Made by a program: the position numbers and the translations under genes
Assembly (NCBI GenBank): GCA_014155875.1
Contig: JACEFZ010026850.1
Span: 592,001-656,000 of the forward strand
DNA length: 64,000 nucleotides
Reading direction: 5' to 3'
Source: Cepaea nemoralis
Lineage: Eukaryota; Mollusca; Gastropoda; Stylommatophora; Helicidae
The notes under the pieces: generated by a model
The model's input: only the letters and a program-made list of their open reading frames with translations
The model's database searches: none
Told to the model about the DNA's origin: nothing
Part shown: positions 12,301 to 27,300 of the stretch, in pieces
Numbering within the stretch: position 1 is the first letter of the stretch
Layout: each line of letters opens with the position of its first letter

Positions 12301-15300
12301 GCTAATAATAAAAAATGAGAGCGGCATTAAGATTGCTGAAATTGGCGCATGTAAGGGAAGTTGCCATCCACGATAAGTTCCATTGTGACGAAAAAGGAAG
12401 CATAAAGGAAGGTAATGTAGCAAAAGGCATGAATGTTCTAACTAAACAGAGATCACAAATAAATGAAGATGTCGAATGGTTATTATTAATTTGGGTAAGT
12501 CAAAACGGTTAGATGGTGATTTTGTTTTGGAGGCAATCATATGTGAAAAGGCCAGACTGTTGTATGCCAATCTCATTAAGAAAATGCCTGGGACGACTGC
12601 TAGTGTACTAAGTGATTTTAAAATTAGCAAAGGATGGTTTAAAAAATTCAAGATGCAGACTGGCATACACAGTTTTACTAGGCACGGCGGAAGTTGAGTA
12701 CGGACAAGTTTGGGGCAAAAAAATAGTATTTAATACTATATTTATTCTCTATCAAATGTGTGTAAGTATTTTGGAGTTTCTGGAATGAATTTATTGGATT
12801 TACATTGATTCATATGGAAATAATTGCCTCGGTTTTCGTCGGTTTCGGATTTTGTCGATTATTTTTGGACGGATTATCAATGAAAACCAAGGTTTTACTG
12901 TATATACATTTAGAGGGTTCAAGGAGTTTGCACGCTGTGTTGGAACCCTCCTTGTAATCTATAGGAGGAGAGTGGAACTTATGAAGTTCTTCAGTGTACA
13001 ATTAAAGTGGACTTTCACTAACCAAACCAAAGAATGAGTTCAGAACCAGTGCTTACATTTCCCCAGATACAACCGACTCCTGGGTACCATTAACCAGTCG
13101 TTGAAAGACCTGCTGAAGGCTCTCAAAGGTCTGGTGGTCATGTCTCAGAAGCTGGAGGAAATGGCTGATAGTCTGTTTATCAACACTGTTCCTGCCATTT
13201 GGGCTGGAAAGGTGAGATGTTGTTAGGGTAAGCGAACAGAATATGTGCTTGATGCAGAGGTGTCCTTTTATATATCTTGCTGATCAGATTAGAGGAATTC
13301 ATTTCAGTGATTTCTTTTTATTGACAACTGGGTTCAGGGCAAAGATCCTGAACTAATTCAGCACCAAACAACAAGTAGGTTTGGACCAACAAAAATGGAA
13401 GGCAGTAAATGGGAAGCAGGGGTGTGTCAAAGTAATTACTGAAAAGATGTTTATATGTTAGCAGACATGTTGTATTATATATCAAATTAAAAGGAGTTGT
13501 ACAGGAAACACTTCAGTATTGATATTTTAACCATAATTTGAACAAAATCATTCCAATAATGTTAAATTATGAGATTAGGCATACTGAGAAAAAAATTGAG
13601 AAAATTATTCAAAATTGTCTCTTAACATTGCAAAAAAATTTGTGCAAAATTGAGTGATGATAATCCAATTAAATTCAGTGAATAATGATAAACATACCAC
13701 TTTTTTTCACAAATATCACAAGGACTGCACTTTAATGCCATCGGATATAATTATCTCATATTTTGAACCACATTATTTTCACATTGAATTTAAAAAGTCA
13801 GGAAAACACTGGACAGATTAGTACTCTGTGGAAGATAACCAATGTATACACTATTTACTATTTATTTATTATTGCTTACATTGCCATTTCTGAAATAAGA
13901 AAATTAACACACACAAAAGAAAAAAGATGTCTGCAAAATTTTGAGCCAACGTGACTGTAAATTTCTATATATTAGAATGAACGAAGTCTCCAGTGTAAAT
14001 TTCCATTTACTGAAAATTAAAATTGTGAAAACCGCAAAATGAAACATGATGACCCTAGGATGGTAATATACCAGCCATTGGCAGATGTGCAAAATGGCAT
14101 ATGATGATAATCAGTCTTTGACACTTAATCAGTTAATCTTATTTGCTCAAATAATCTGTGTGGTGTGATTTATGTATGGTATCTGTCTCTGACTTGAAAA
14201 GTGTTGGATTTTAATCCAGTTGTAGACAGTTTTTACCAACAAAGGATCCTCCCCAGCATTATTTTGCTGTTCTTGATCCCTGGGCAAGTTTACGTTCAGT
14301 AGATTACCATTGCTTTCTGAATGACCGGCACCCATACCATTTCATAAAAACCAACACAAGGCGGTCAAATCACCCGCAGCTGTGTTTTGATTATGAACTG
14401 CATCCGTAACCCCTTCGCCATGGAGCCCTCTGCCACTATATCAGAGGGTCAAGCAATGGACTGAACTGATATTGTGTTTGCCCTTAGAGAGTTAAGCCGC
14501 AGTGAGGGTTTTCAACTGAATGACTCAGCATCTATAGTCAAAATTACAGAACAGAATTATGACAAAAATATTGCTACTTACCTTCCTAACTATAGCCAGA
14601 ATTAAAGTGGTAGGACTGAAGATTGGTTTTGCCAGGAAGGAGCAGCACACTAATGGCGTTAGGAGGCTCATCGTCAAAATAGTACCAGCACAGTGCTAGT
14701 CATTGTACACTGGTGTCTTTACTGTAGAGGAGATCAGAGCACCTACAGATGTTGTCCAGAGTGCAGTGATAATCATCAGAGCCTCAGTAAGGCTAGTTAA
14801 CCCAGAGCTAATTTTGGTCAAGAAAATTAATGGGGTGATTTCTACTCAAGACAGCTGAGTCAGCTGGTGAGTGCACTAGCCAATACCCCATAAAGGCTCC
14901 TACCAAAATGTTTGCCTGTGTGTTTCAAAGGCCTTTAAGGGAAGCAAAGAATGGTGAAAGATCAGAATAAAGGGTCGTGAGACCTAGGTGATGTTAAGTA
15001 CACTGATGTGAAAATTTCATGCAGTTGTTGAACAATCAAAGAATTAATTCAGAACAAGCTACACAAAGCTGCTGTCACATTTCTTCTTCTTCTCTTCTTC
15101 TACATCTTCTTCTCCTCCACCTCCGCCTATTCCTTTAATAATCGCAAAGGAAAACTGAGTGGCACCTTACAGTCTTGACAGACCAAAGTATGTGAGTTAG
15201 AATTTAGTCAAAATTCAATCACAATGCCTGGGCAGAGCTTCAGAGAACATGTGGTGCCCAAATGACATGTTCCCTCTCTCGGCCTTGCCTTGTTTATTCC

Positions 15301-18300
15301 AGAGGAATGGATAACCAGTACGTCTGGAACAAGGTAGGCTACAGATACTGGTGGCTCAGCGTCAAACCTCCGAGACCTCGTCTCCACGAGCAGATGACGA
15401 GTTGTGGCCAGACCCTGGAACCCATGGAACCTGACTTAGAGACATTCAGCCAAATACCACAAGTGAGGGCTTCGTACGCGCCTGGACCATAGGACGCGTA
15501 CATCTGTCGATCGCAAGTGTCTGGACCTGTGAAAGCATGTACTACCGTCAGACTCCCCGCCTGACTCATGCGGATCCTGCGACCACCAGAAAAAGGCCCG
15601 TCGGAGATATTGCTCGTCTGTTGCGGACAAATCTCAACCGACTGACTGAATAAGTAAAGAAACGATAAGAGTAGTGGTATTTCAATTGCGCTCCCACCTA
15701 TGCTACACCCTTCATATGTCTTCACAAAGCTGGACTAGAGTCAAGCTCAACGGACAACTTGTAAAATAAATATCCCCATAACAGAGGTACGATACATCTA
15801 CCTTACCTAATTATAACTGCTATGTCAAAAATTTATTTAAGTAAGTCATGTATTATTAATTATTGTACACTTTTGATGCATTTATAATGCATATATTGTT
15901 TCCGTTATAGTCGTCGTCGTCTAAGATTAGCTTCATAAATTATGTATAAATGAAATCATGTGTAAGAGCAGAGAGATAAGAAGGACAGAATGTCAGATGG
16001 ACCTGCATGCCCAGTTTGTAACCTTTTGATAATACAGTTTGTTTGTTCATTCTGCTTCTTCTTCTTCATCTTTTGTTGACGTGAAAACAATTGTCTGTAT
16101 CTGTGTTGTCTCATATAAATACCATTGTCATTGCTAGTTTGCTCAATAGTCCATAAGGAAAGCTCTCTAAATTATCTCTACATTCCAGGGTAGAAAATGA
16201 ATGTGCATTTTTATTGCGAGGGAAGGTAAGAAAGTAATGCATCATACATTTTTTTTTTCAGGGAAACTATTTCTTCAAAATGAATAAAATTTACAAACAA
16301 TATGCATCAACAGATTAAAGTCCATCCCAGCTTAACAATTTCCTCCTGTGTTTTCTGACTTGTATGAGGACATGCATCATTGTGTTGGATTAACAGTTCT
16401 GCTAGATACTTGTTAGGCTGCTTATTGTATTCTGTTTAAAAAAAGTCGCTTAAAAGTCGACAGGATCAACTTCATTGCACCGGCTTTTATCCCATATGGC
16501 TCGGTCTCTTTCTGCAAGGCGGAAAGCGTCACACAAAGCGCAAACTCCGGAGCTCTAGCGACGACCCACAGGAGTCTCCGGAAGAATAAATTCCCAAGCG
16601 TGGAATTGAATCCCTGGCCGCCGTGGTGAGAGCGCAGAATCCTAGCCACTAGGCCACTTGGGGCAGACTTTGTTATTCTGTTAATTTTTGCTGTGAGCTT
16701 CAGAACTGATTGAGTCACCTCATGGCATCACCTCCACAATAATCACACCATAAATGTCCCAAAAGACAGTGATCATAACCTTTCATGTTGATGGAGTTGT
16801 CTTGAATTTCTTTCTTTTGATTGTGGATGATGCCACTCCATTGACTGAATTTTCATTTTAGGCTTCGAAATGACGTACCCAGGTGTTGTCACCTGTACAG
16901 ATCTTTGACCAAAAGCTATCTCCCTCAGCATTTAAGTGCTCCAATATTTTGGAACAAATTGTTTTCCTTGGAAAAAAAAAAACTGCTCTTTTGTGACTTC
17001 TTGGAACCTATCTTACGCTAACCTTTAAATAAGCGTAACTTTTGACAGTTGTAATGCATTTCCCTTGCTAACTGACATATGCCAGACTAAATGTTGACTT
17101 CTAATGAGCCTATCATTACGAATAATGGCATCAGCGCAGTTAGAAAATGTCTTGGCTGGTAACCATGGCAGAACTTGCAGAGTGCAGAAGAACTTGCAGA
17201 GTGCAGAAGATCATGCAGCTCCCTCTCTTCACTTTCTGAAGCTTTAACTCTCTTGCTGTCTACCTGTCAGTGCTCCTATCGACTGTACAACTCCCATACA
17301 CAGCACACAACTGTTTGTGAACATTCGCCACAGATATGTTTTTCACAACCATAAATTCTATTATGATTCGCTGTTTGTAATGCAGGTTGTTCAGACTCCA
17401 TTTTAACGGATTAATGTTGCTGTTCTAATTATCCAAATGTTCTACAATTTCATACAAACAATAGAGATATGTCAAGATTGCAGTTTGCAAAATTTCATGT
17501 TTCTATCTTTATTATTCACTGAGAAAAAACATGTGGTGCATTGCTTTCTAACCGACGCTCATATTTATCTTGAATGAAAGCTCTTGAGTGCAACAATTTT
17601 TAACTATACATGGTTGAAGATGACTGGTAAAACATACATTTGGATGTTACATAAACACCACCGTCACATTTTACACACCAACAGCACTGTGACCTCTATG
17701 AAACCTAGACCTTACTGTTCACAGGCTTATCCATCTCTGAAACCGTTGGCTGCCTGGGTGACTGATCTCATTGCTCGAATGGACTTCATTAATAACTGGG
17801 TAGACCATGGTATTCCTATTGTAAGTTTATTGTTTAGTGCAACATAATTATGTTCTGTAAATTGTACAGGGCTTAGTGTGCATTAAAACTTTTCTAACAC
17901 GTTTTTCTAAACATATTAACACATGCGCGCGCACGCAAACACACTTATATATGGAGCTGAGGTACACAGTTATTTATAGGTCTGCCTGCTGGTCCAGTGT
18001 TTGGGGCCAGTTAGAATTGTTCAAATTTGCAAACTGACCTGGACTTTTCGGGTACCGTGTAATTTTCTTGGGAAGTAAACTTGACCTATGCCATACCGAA
18101 GTGATTATAAGCAAACATTTGCTAATAATGTACGGACATTATTCGCAAACCGCTGGTCACGTGACCTAGCTTTGACTACATTATTAATGTTTGTGGAAAT
18201 ATTATCGTGTCCTCGGTAGTGTAGTGGTTAGTACTTCTGCCTGTCACGCGGGAGACAGGTTCATCTCGCCACCAGCAAATTTTTTTTTTTTTTAAATGTT

Positions 18301-21300
18301 TAATAAACAAATATTAAACATTACGAACTAAAATATAGAACTGAGAAACTCGAAGCTTGTGAATAAAGTGTGCTCTATGGATTTGCGGAAGCTGCCTGGG
18401 GGTGCATCCCCCAGGCAGCGACAGAGTGATCAAGTGTCAGAATCGATGGATCCAATAGATTATCTTTGTTTAACGTAAATTTTATTTGCCAAATAAATTA
18501 TCACTGTACGTAGCGGCTGGCCGAGTGGCTAGAACTGCCGGACTCTCCTTCGGGAGACCCGGGTTCGATACCCCGGTAAGGTGTGGGATTTTTTTCTGTC
18601 GGGGGCAAAAAGAAAATCCTAACCTGCACAGTTCACTGCACTAGCCAGACGGCCTTAATTCCTCAGGCTCAAAGACCCCTCTGCCATACACCGCAAGGTA
18701 TTATATTGGCAGTAAATGACAGTGACAGTTTGACAGTAGTGTGTGGCCTTGTCGACAAATATTGTCTTTGTGAGGTTTGAAGAAAAAGAACTTGGAAGAA
18801 CTTTGGGAGGTCGTAGCTGGAGCTACTGAGTTCGTTCTCTGTGTGGCGCTTTCGGTAGACGGCAGAAATATGTCGTCTCGCCTGTTAAACCTTGTAACCG
18901 TGTCGCTGGCACCCAGACCACAAGACAAATATCGTCTTAGTGAGGTTTGAAGAAAAAGAACTTGCAAACAAAAGACAGACAAGAAGGGAGAATAATAGTC
19001 TTCTTAAGCCAATCGACAGCGGTAGTAAATGTCACGTGACCAAACTTTGCTAATAAAGTCTCCCATGTCATACTGACCACGTCACCCACTGGGTGCCAAT
19101 TGATTTATAAAAATATAGACCTAGCACGACTTGCCCAATGTGTCTTAAAGCATGTAAAGGATCATTTACTTTTGTTATATACTTGTATGTAGATAGTACA
19201 GTGTGTTGAGAATCACTCTTGTGAAACTTGAGATAACTTGACAGATTCTGGTGAATCAAGAGGTAAGGAAATGATGCTGGTGCTCGTTAGTACTCTCATG
19301 GAGAAAACCTGATAATAAAACAACTAGAAAGTCATTTCACTGGAACCCACACAGCAGCTGAAATAGAGGGAGGCCTAACAATACACAAAGAAGAGAACTA
19401 AAGGTAGAGATGAATAAAATGTGGAAGACATGAAGTAAGCTGTGGGAGATAACAAAAGATAGGATGACTTGATGTGAGTTGGTTGAGAATCTAATAGAAT
19501 GGGGCATCAAGGGCAGGTTAGGAAGAAGACAGACTAAAGACTACTTCATTGAAACACAACATGACACAGAGGAAAACTATGAAGAAAGCACCTTGTCATG
19601 AAGTACAATCTTATTGGTTTCATTTGTGTGTTCAAAAGGATAAGAGCACTTGTTCTAAACTTCCGGTTTGATGATGGTGAGGTAAGCGGTTCAACCCCCA
19701 CACCAACATTGTTGGACTTCAAATATACCAGACTCACTCATGTTATACGTATTCTGTGTGGGTACAAGAAGAACAAATAAAGGACCATTGTACACTCCTT
19801 GAGGTGCATTTGGTATATGGTGCTGGCTCCATATTTGTACAGGCCAATCACAAGCCGTCTTTACTTCCCAGGACATTTCCTATTGCCCGTTCTAGGTTGG
19901 GTCAGCCTGAGATCCCAGCGTCAGTTTTTTAAATCGCTTCAATGAGATTCAAACACATGACCCCCCAGCCAGCAGGCAAGCATGCTAGCATCTACACTAC
20001 TGTAGCTGCCTTGACAATAATAACTATAGTTCTTTGTAGGCAGGTTTTCTAAGAGGAGACTTAAAATGAAAATCTTAAATGTTTTGTGTTTTGTGTTTTG
20101 TTTGAATATATTCTGAAAAAAGTAAAGAATAAATATGTTATGTGTTTTGATGTAGTAATCACTGCGTTCAGTGCAAGTCCTCCAGTACCAATTGAATCTG
20201 GGGTCATTATTTGGTGTGCCTGACCCAGTGGTGAACAGTCTGTCAGAGAATTCACTCCATTTTGAAAGTTCCTACTCCACTCATACACTTGCTGGACTGA
20301 CAGGCATGCATCACCATACTGAACCTTCATTCACTGATGAATTTCTATAGGTTTCACCCCTTCGCTGATAAATCAAAAAAAATTAAAGGTTGTCTGAGCA
20401 CTACTCCTCTTTGGTACATATCAAAAGTGGGGCGACCATCTTTAAACTGTCCTTATGAAATCGCAGTTTATCTGCACCATTATTGTCACATGCTTAAACT
20501 CTTGACATCCTTAACAACAATACTGACAGGTTACAAGACAATGGCATGGTTATTGTAATTTATATCACACTTTTGAGGTTTTTGTTTGAAGCCCCCTCGT
20601 AATTTATAAATTCAGCCTGACATTAACTAACATGCACAGTGACCACTGTTCCACCACTGGCCACTATAATTTAACTGATGACATTGTCTTGTCCTTCCAC
20701 TCAGGTATTCTGGATATCTGGCTTCTTCTTCCCACAAGCCTTCCTGACTGGAACACTGCAGAACTTTGCCAGAAAAGTTGGAATTTCGATTGATACAATA
20801 TCGTTTGATTTTGAGGTACACTTTATAAGAGGATATAGTTGTGTGCTGGTAGTGCAGGATAGATTTATAATAGAAATGAATTGCTCACTCATTAAGAAGG
20901 TCCCAAGCTTTTGAATTCAAATGTGGCACAAATTTCTACCTTACAAATTAAGAAGCATTTTTTGAAATTATTTTTTTCGGGTAAGAAATAATTATTTATG
21001 CAGGTTAGCAAGGTTACATGTGTCATTAACATAACTTTGAAATCTGGCCAGGTTTGATAATGTAATTCACATTGATTTCCTGTTGAAATGCATCTGCCAG
21101 GAAACAAGTAAAAGCAGAAAGGAAAAGAAGAAGAGAAGAGAAGTTATGGACTTTAGCATAACCTGACTTCTACATGTTACTGTAGATAGGAAATGTCCAA
21201 TAGATCTTGGGGAAACTTTACTGTTGCTCGATAGACAACAGGACAGAAGGCATAAGGGAAAGGAGGCAGAGAAGAGAAATTATGGACTATAGCATAACCT

Positions 21301-24300
21301 GACTTGTACATGTTACTGTAGATAAGAAATGTCAGAAACCTCTTCTGATAGATCTTGAGGAAACTGGTATTGTTGCTCGATAGGCAAGGCACAGGACAGA
21401 GTGGATAAATAAGAACAAACATGTTGGATAGCAATTTGACAGTGACTGATAGTCACCATCTGTAACAAGAGATGTCCCACATCCTATACATCTGGACCAC
21501 ACCTGTAAGCCTGAACAGTTTGTCATTGTCTGTAACATCCCTTCCAGCAAAGGATTGTGTCTACCTCTGATTTTATATCATGTTGCAGGTCCTTTGCAGA
21601 ATTTGCTCTCATCACAGCTCATCTTAAAGTATCTTGGTATCTTGTCATCTCTCATGCCCAAGGAGTCTGTCATGTCCTGTTTCCTCTTTGTATGTGCTGG
21701 TTGACCCAGACCCGTTCTCCCAGGAGCCATGCCTTCCATCACTGATCTTTCCATGTTAACTGTGACACTTAAATGGCCAAGTTTTTCAGTTTTTGAGGCA
21801 TGATAGTGTTTGTGAGCTAGCTTCCTTCGATGTTCAGGTCTTGTAGAATTTCAGTATTTTTCTTCTGCTCGTTCCACGATATTCTCAGGATTTTTCAGTA
21901 ACCATCCATCCATCATGTGCCATGCCGATAAGCATGGGCGGTCATGTTTTGCCATCTCACTCGATCACCAGACTCGTGGATCAGCTCTGTGTTCCTGTCT
22001 CGACCATTTTCAGTAACATTTCAGCTTAAAGCCCCATTTTGTTGTTACTTCTTTAGAGATTGTGAAATGTCAATGATTCACATCCATATGTTGCCACAGA
22101 AAATATGCATGTTCTCAAAAATGTTGCTTTAACTTGTCTGCTGGTGTTGTACCATAGGTTCTTCATGCTGTTTAACCTCTACAATGCTGTGGCCAGTCTT
22201 CTTTTGAATAGTTCCCACTGTTGTTGAACACTGGGGTTCTGTATGTATAATCTACTTAGATCAATTACAACTTCTGATAGCCATCTGCTGTGCCACCCAC
22301 CCTCTGTTGTATTATGTCACTTATGGAAAGTCAACGTAGTACGTGGGTATCCATAACAAGATATCCATTGGTGTATGTGGTGAGTCAACTCTGCATGTTA
22401 TCAGTCACCAAGGTTGACCAGTATTGTGAACTGGGTGAATACATTTACCACCAGGGTTGACCAGTATTGTGAACTGGGTGAATACATTTACCTCCAAGGT
22501 TGACCAGTATTGTGAACTGGGTGAATACATTTACCACCAGGGTTGACCAGTATTGTGAACTGGATGAATACATTTACCACTAAGGTTGACCAGTATTGTG
22601 AACTTGGTGAATACATTTACCACCAGGGTTGATCAGTATTGTGAACTGGGTGAATACATTTAAAACCAAGGTTTTCCATTATTGTGAACTGGGTAAATAC
22701 ATTTAAAACCAAGGTTTTCCAGTATTGTGAACTGGGTGAATACATTTACCACCAGGGTTGACCAGTATTGTGCACTGGGTGAATAAATTTACCACCAGGG
22801 TTGACCAGTATTGTGAACTGGGTGAATACATTTACAACCAAGGTTGACCAGTATTGTGAACTGGGTGAATACATTTACCACCAAGGTTGACCAGTATTGT
22901 GAACTGGATACCAATGAGGAAGGCAGTTGATCACCCCATCTCATGATTCTGTAGAATATGAATTGGAAAGATAATTTGGCCACTGTGAAAGTAAACAGAG
23001 CTATATGGGATAAAACTTGGTGCAATGAAGCTGATCCTCTCTTTTAAACCCCTTATGATTCCGTGACCTAGTATGTGTAAAGACCTCATACAGTGTTTGC
23101 CATGAGGTTATGTTTACCTGTATTTCACATTTTGCCAGTAGACGGTTGTACATTGAGACCATTTTTATTATGTCTGTATTAAGGTCATGAAGAAAGAATC
23201 GGTGGAAAAGATGCCTGAAAAAGGATGCTATATTGAGGGACTTTTCTTGGAAGGTGCACGATGGGACCATGAAGAGGAGGTGCTCACAGAATCCAGACCG
23301 AAGGAGTTATACACTGACATGCCCCCTATTTGGCTGAATCCCATCTCCAACAGAATTCCCCCAGAAAAGGGCCTTTATCACTGCCCTGTCTACAAGACTC
23401 TCACACGAGCAGGTCTGTAGGTGTTTGTGGGTGTATTTGTATATGTGCATTGTATTTGTATGTGTGGATACTGTTGGTATATGTGGATAGTGTAAGTTTA
23501 TACATTTATAGTGTTGGTGTTTGTGGGTGATGTATTTGTATACAAGTATAGCGTTTGTATATGTGGCTAGTATATTTGTAACATATTTAATATGTTTGTG
23601 TATGTGGATAGTGTTTTTGTATACATGCTTTGTGTTGGTATATGTGGGTATGGGTAGCATATATTACACACAAGTATTGCATTTGAATATGTGGATAGTG
23701 TATTTGTATATGTGGATAGCCTTGGTGTCTCCTTGGCCTAGGAGTTAAACGACTTTCTCTGTAATCCCGTTTATCCACGTGAGGTAACGCAATGCGCAAG
23801 AATTGGTGGAGGTTCTTGCAGCTTGGTGACTTACAAGATTAGTGAACCAGCCGCTCAGAAAGCAACGGCAAACTACTGAGTGTAATCGTGCCAAGAAATC
23901 AACGACAGCGGTAAAATGCTCGTGTTGACAGGGATGTCCTGTAAAGGATATGCGAAAACAAAAAACAAAAAAAAATGTGTATATGTGGATAGTATTTGTA
24001 TATGAGGAAAGTGTTGATATCTGCAAATAGTGTATTTGTATACGTGTAAAGTGCTTGTATATGTGCATAGTGTTGGTATGTATGATTAGTGTATTTGTAT
24101 AAATGTTTTGTGTTTGTATATGTGGATATTGTTGATATATGTGGATACTGTTGGTATATGTGGATATTGTTGGTATATGTGGATAGTACTGGTATATGCG
24201 GATAGTGTATTTGTATAATTGAATAGTATATTTGCATTTTGCATAGTGTGTTTGCATATAGGCATAATGTTTGTATACATGTGTCATGGTGCAGAAGGTA

Positions 24301-27300
24301 GAGTTCGGGTATCTGATGTGGATGAATTGTAGTCGCTGCTGATGACTGAAGGACACACACGAACTTTGGAAGTAACGACAGGACGACAGTTGTTTCAGGA
24401 AATGATGTTTCTCTTCTTACGATTCACATTGTTGCACATGGTCACACAAACATACTATCATTGAACTAATTCACATTAATACTACAACTACCACAACTAA
24501 CATATCGGCGGCAATATATAGTTTGCCATTGCAGAACTCATAATTCAGAGCCATGCGTCTGGTACCACGGTCTCCGCTCGAGTGACGTAATTTGTAACCA
24601 TTCTTTTACTGTTCTGTTCATTTAGAGTGCGTTCTTCTTTGTGTCAATTCATTATTATTCCTGGTGACAATTATTCAGTATGTTTTGTCTGAACTCGTAT
24701 GTTTCTCTTATCACCATCGTCTCCCTTCAATAGATCTTATCATAGCTCTTTTCATGACATGGCATTACACCCCCTCCACTTTTCAAAATGTTGAAAACAT
24801 TTTGTCAGTCTATTCGGTTTCTTACACCTTGACACGGAACGAAACATGGTGCCATCTGGTCATCTTACTTAGTCAATACTCTGGAATAATCTGTAGCATA
24901 TCAACTGTTTCAGAAATACACTACCAAAACTAACCAAAAAATACTTTATATCGGTCACGTCCTTTTGCAGTCCCTATGACGTGTAGCCTCAGCCTGGGAA
25001 GGCTGAGGTCTATTCCTGCTATGGGCTTCAGAACGTCTCCTGGGCGTCCCCATGCAGTTCCCTCAACCATGCTTTAGACTGCTAAGAAGTCACTATGAGT
25101 GCAATGGATATCTGTAGGGACTTTTATTTTGATATCCTCCATACACGTTCTAACATTGCAATGAGTTTCAAAACATCACCTGGGCGTCCCCATGCTGTTT
25201 CCGAATCGCTATGGGTGCAATGGATGTCTATCCAGTATATCCTTCATACACGTTCTACAGTCTCGCTTCACATGGGCTTCTTGACCCCACTAGGTTAAGG
25301 TACATGTGTTTTCTGACAGGGTATTGCTCTCACAATCATTTGGCATACTGTTATGTGATTTGCCTAATTGTCTTGTAATTGACTATCATTACCGTTCAAT
25401 CAATCTTGGTCCATGTTTATTACCGTATAACTGTTTTATGATTCTCTGATTTATGGGGGTATGTCACTTAAATGCACTTTTCCAATCTTTCCTGGTTCCA
25501 CTGGTGATTGCTCATGAGTTGTTTAGATCTTTCTAGTCCGAACGAGCCCCCCATATAATGTCATGGTGCAGAAGGTAGAGTTTGGGTATCTGATGTGGAT
25601 GAATTGTAGTCGCTGCTGATGACTGAAGGACACACACGAACTTTGGAAGTAACGACAGGACGACAGTTGTTTCAGGAAATGATGTTTCTCTTCTTACGAT
25701 TCACATTGTTGCACATGGTCACACAAACATACTATCATTGAACTAATTCACATTAATACTACAACTACCACAACTAACATATCGGCGGCAATATATAGTT
25801 TGCCATTGCAGAACTCATAATTCAGAGCCATGCGTCTGGTACCACGGTCTCCGCTCGAGTGACGTAATTTGTAACCATTCTTTTACTGCTCTGTTCATTT
25901 AGAGTGCATTCTTCTTTGTGTCAATTCATTATTCCTGGTGACAATTATTCAGTATGTTTTGTCTGAACTCGTATGTTTCTCTTATCACCATCGTCTCCCT
26001 TCAATAGATCTTATCATAGCTCTTTTCATGACATGGCATTACACCCCCTCCACTTTTCAAAATGTTGAAAACATTTTGTCAGTCTATTCGGTTTCTTACA
26101 CCTTGACACGGAACGAAACATGGTGCCATCTGGTCATCTTACTTAGTCAATACTCTGGAATAATCTGTAGCATATCAACTGTTTCAGAAATACACTACCA
26201 AAACTAACCAAAAAAATACTTTATATCTGTCACGTCCTTTTCAGTCCCTATGACGTGTAGCCTCAGCCTGGGAAGGCTGAGGTCTATTCCTGCTATGGGC
26301 TTCAGAACATCTCCTGGGCGTCCCCATGCAGTTCCTCAACCATGCTTTAGACTGCTAAGAAGTCACTATGAGTGCAATGGATATCTGTAGGGACTTTTAT
26401 TTTGATATCCTCCATACACGTTCTAACATTGCAATGAGTTTCAAAACATCACCTGGGCGTCCCCATGCTGTTTCCGAATCGCTATGGGTGCAATGGATGT
26501 TTATCCAGTATATCCTTCATACACGTTCTACAGTCTCGCTTCACATGGGCTTCTTGACCCCACTAGGTTAAGGTACATGTGTTTTCTGACAGGGTATTGC
26601 TCTCACAATCATTTGGCATACTGTTATGTGATTTGCCTAATTGTCTTGTAATTGACTATCATTACCGTTCAATCAATCTTGGTCCATGTTTATTACCGTA
26701 TAACTGTTTTATGATTCTCTGATTTATGGGGGTATGTCACTTAAATGCACTTTTCCAATCTTTCCTGGTTCCACTGGTGATTGCTCATGAGTTGTTTAGA
26801 TCTTTCTAGTCCGAACGAGCCCCCATATAATGTCATGGTGCAGAAGGTAGAGTTTGGGTATCTGATGTGGATGAATTGTAGTCGCTGCTGATGACTGAAG
26901 GACACACACAAACTTTGGAAGTAACGACAGGATGACAGTTGTTTCAGGAAATGACGTTTCTCTTCTTACGATTCACATTGTTGCACATGGTCACACAAAC
27001 ATACTATCATTGAACTAATTCAAATTAATACTACAACTACCACAACTAACATATCGGCGGCAATATATAGTTTGCCATTGCAGAACTCATAATTCAGAGC
27101 CATGCGTCTGGTACCACGGTCTCCGCTCGAGTGACGTAATTTTTAACTGCTCTTTTACTGCTCTGTTCATTTAGAGTGCGCACTTCTTTGTGTCAGTTCA
27201 TTATTCCCAGTGACAATTATTCAGTATGTTTTGTCTGAACTCGTATGTTTCTCTTATCACCATCGTCTCCCTTCAATAGATCTTATCATAGCTCTTTTTG

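Noticed and set aside
15262..15725. Possible gene with 128 open codons on the - strand and 76 on the + strand
   Set aside because: No recognised domain, no splice logic, and the right end is an interspersed repeat found again at 57020.
18205..18590. Two functional tRNA genes (Asp-like, Leu/Ser-like)
   Set aside because: The Asp-like unit lacks a pairing acceptor stem and has a broken T arm. The second runs into a SINE-type body. Both are better read as tRNA-derived repeats.
23307..24360. Minus-strand frames of up to 203 codons rich in Tyr, Thr, His and Ile
   Set aside because: They translate the 'tatatgtggatagtgt' repeat and run through an inserted SINE. Not a gene.
24664..26571. Paired 89- and 67-codon frames in the tandem LTR element
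   Set aside because: They cross the LTR/internal boundary, have no domain, and are duplicated only because the units are.
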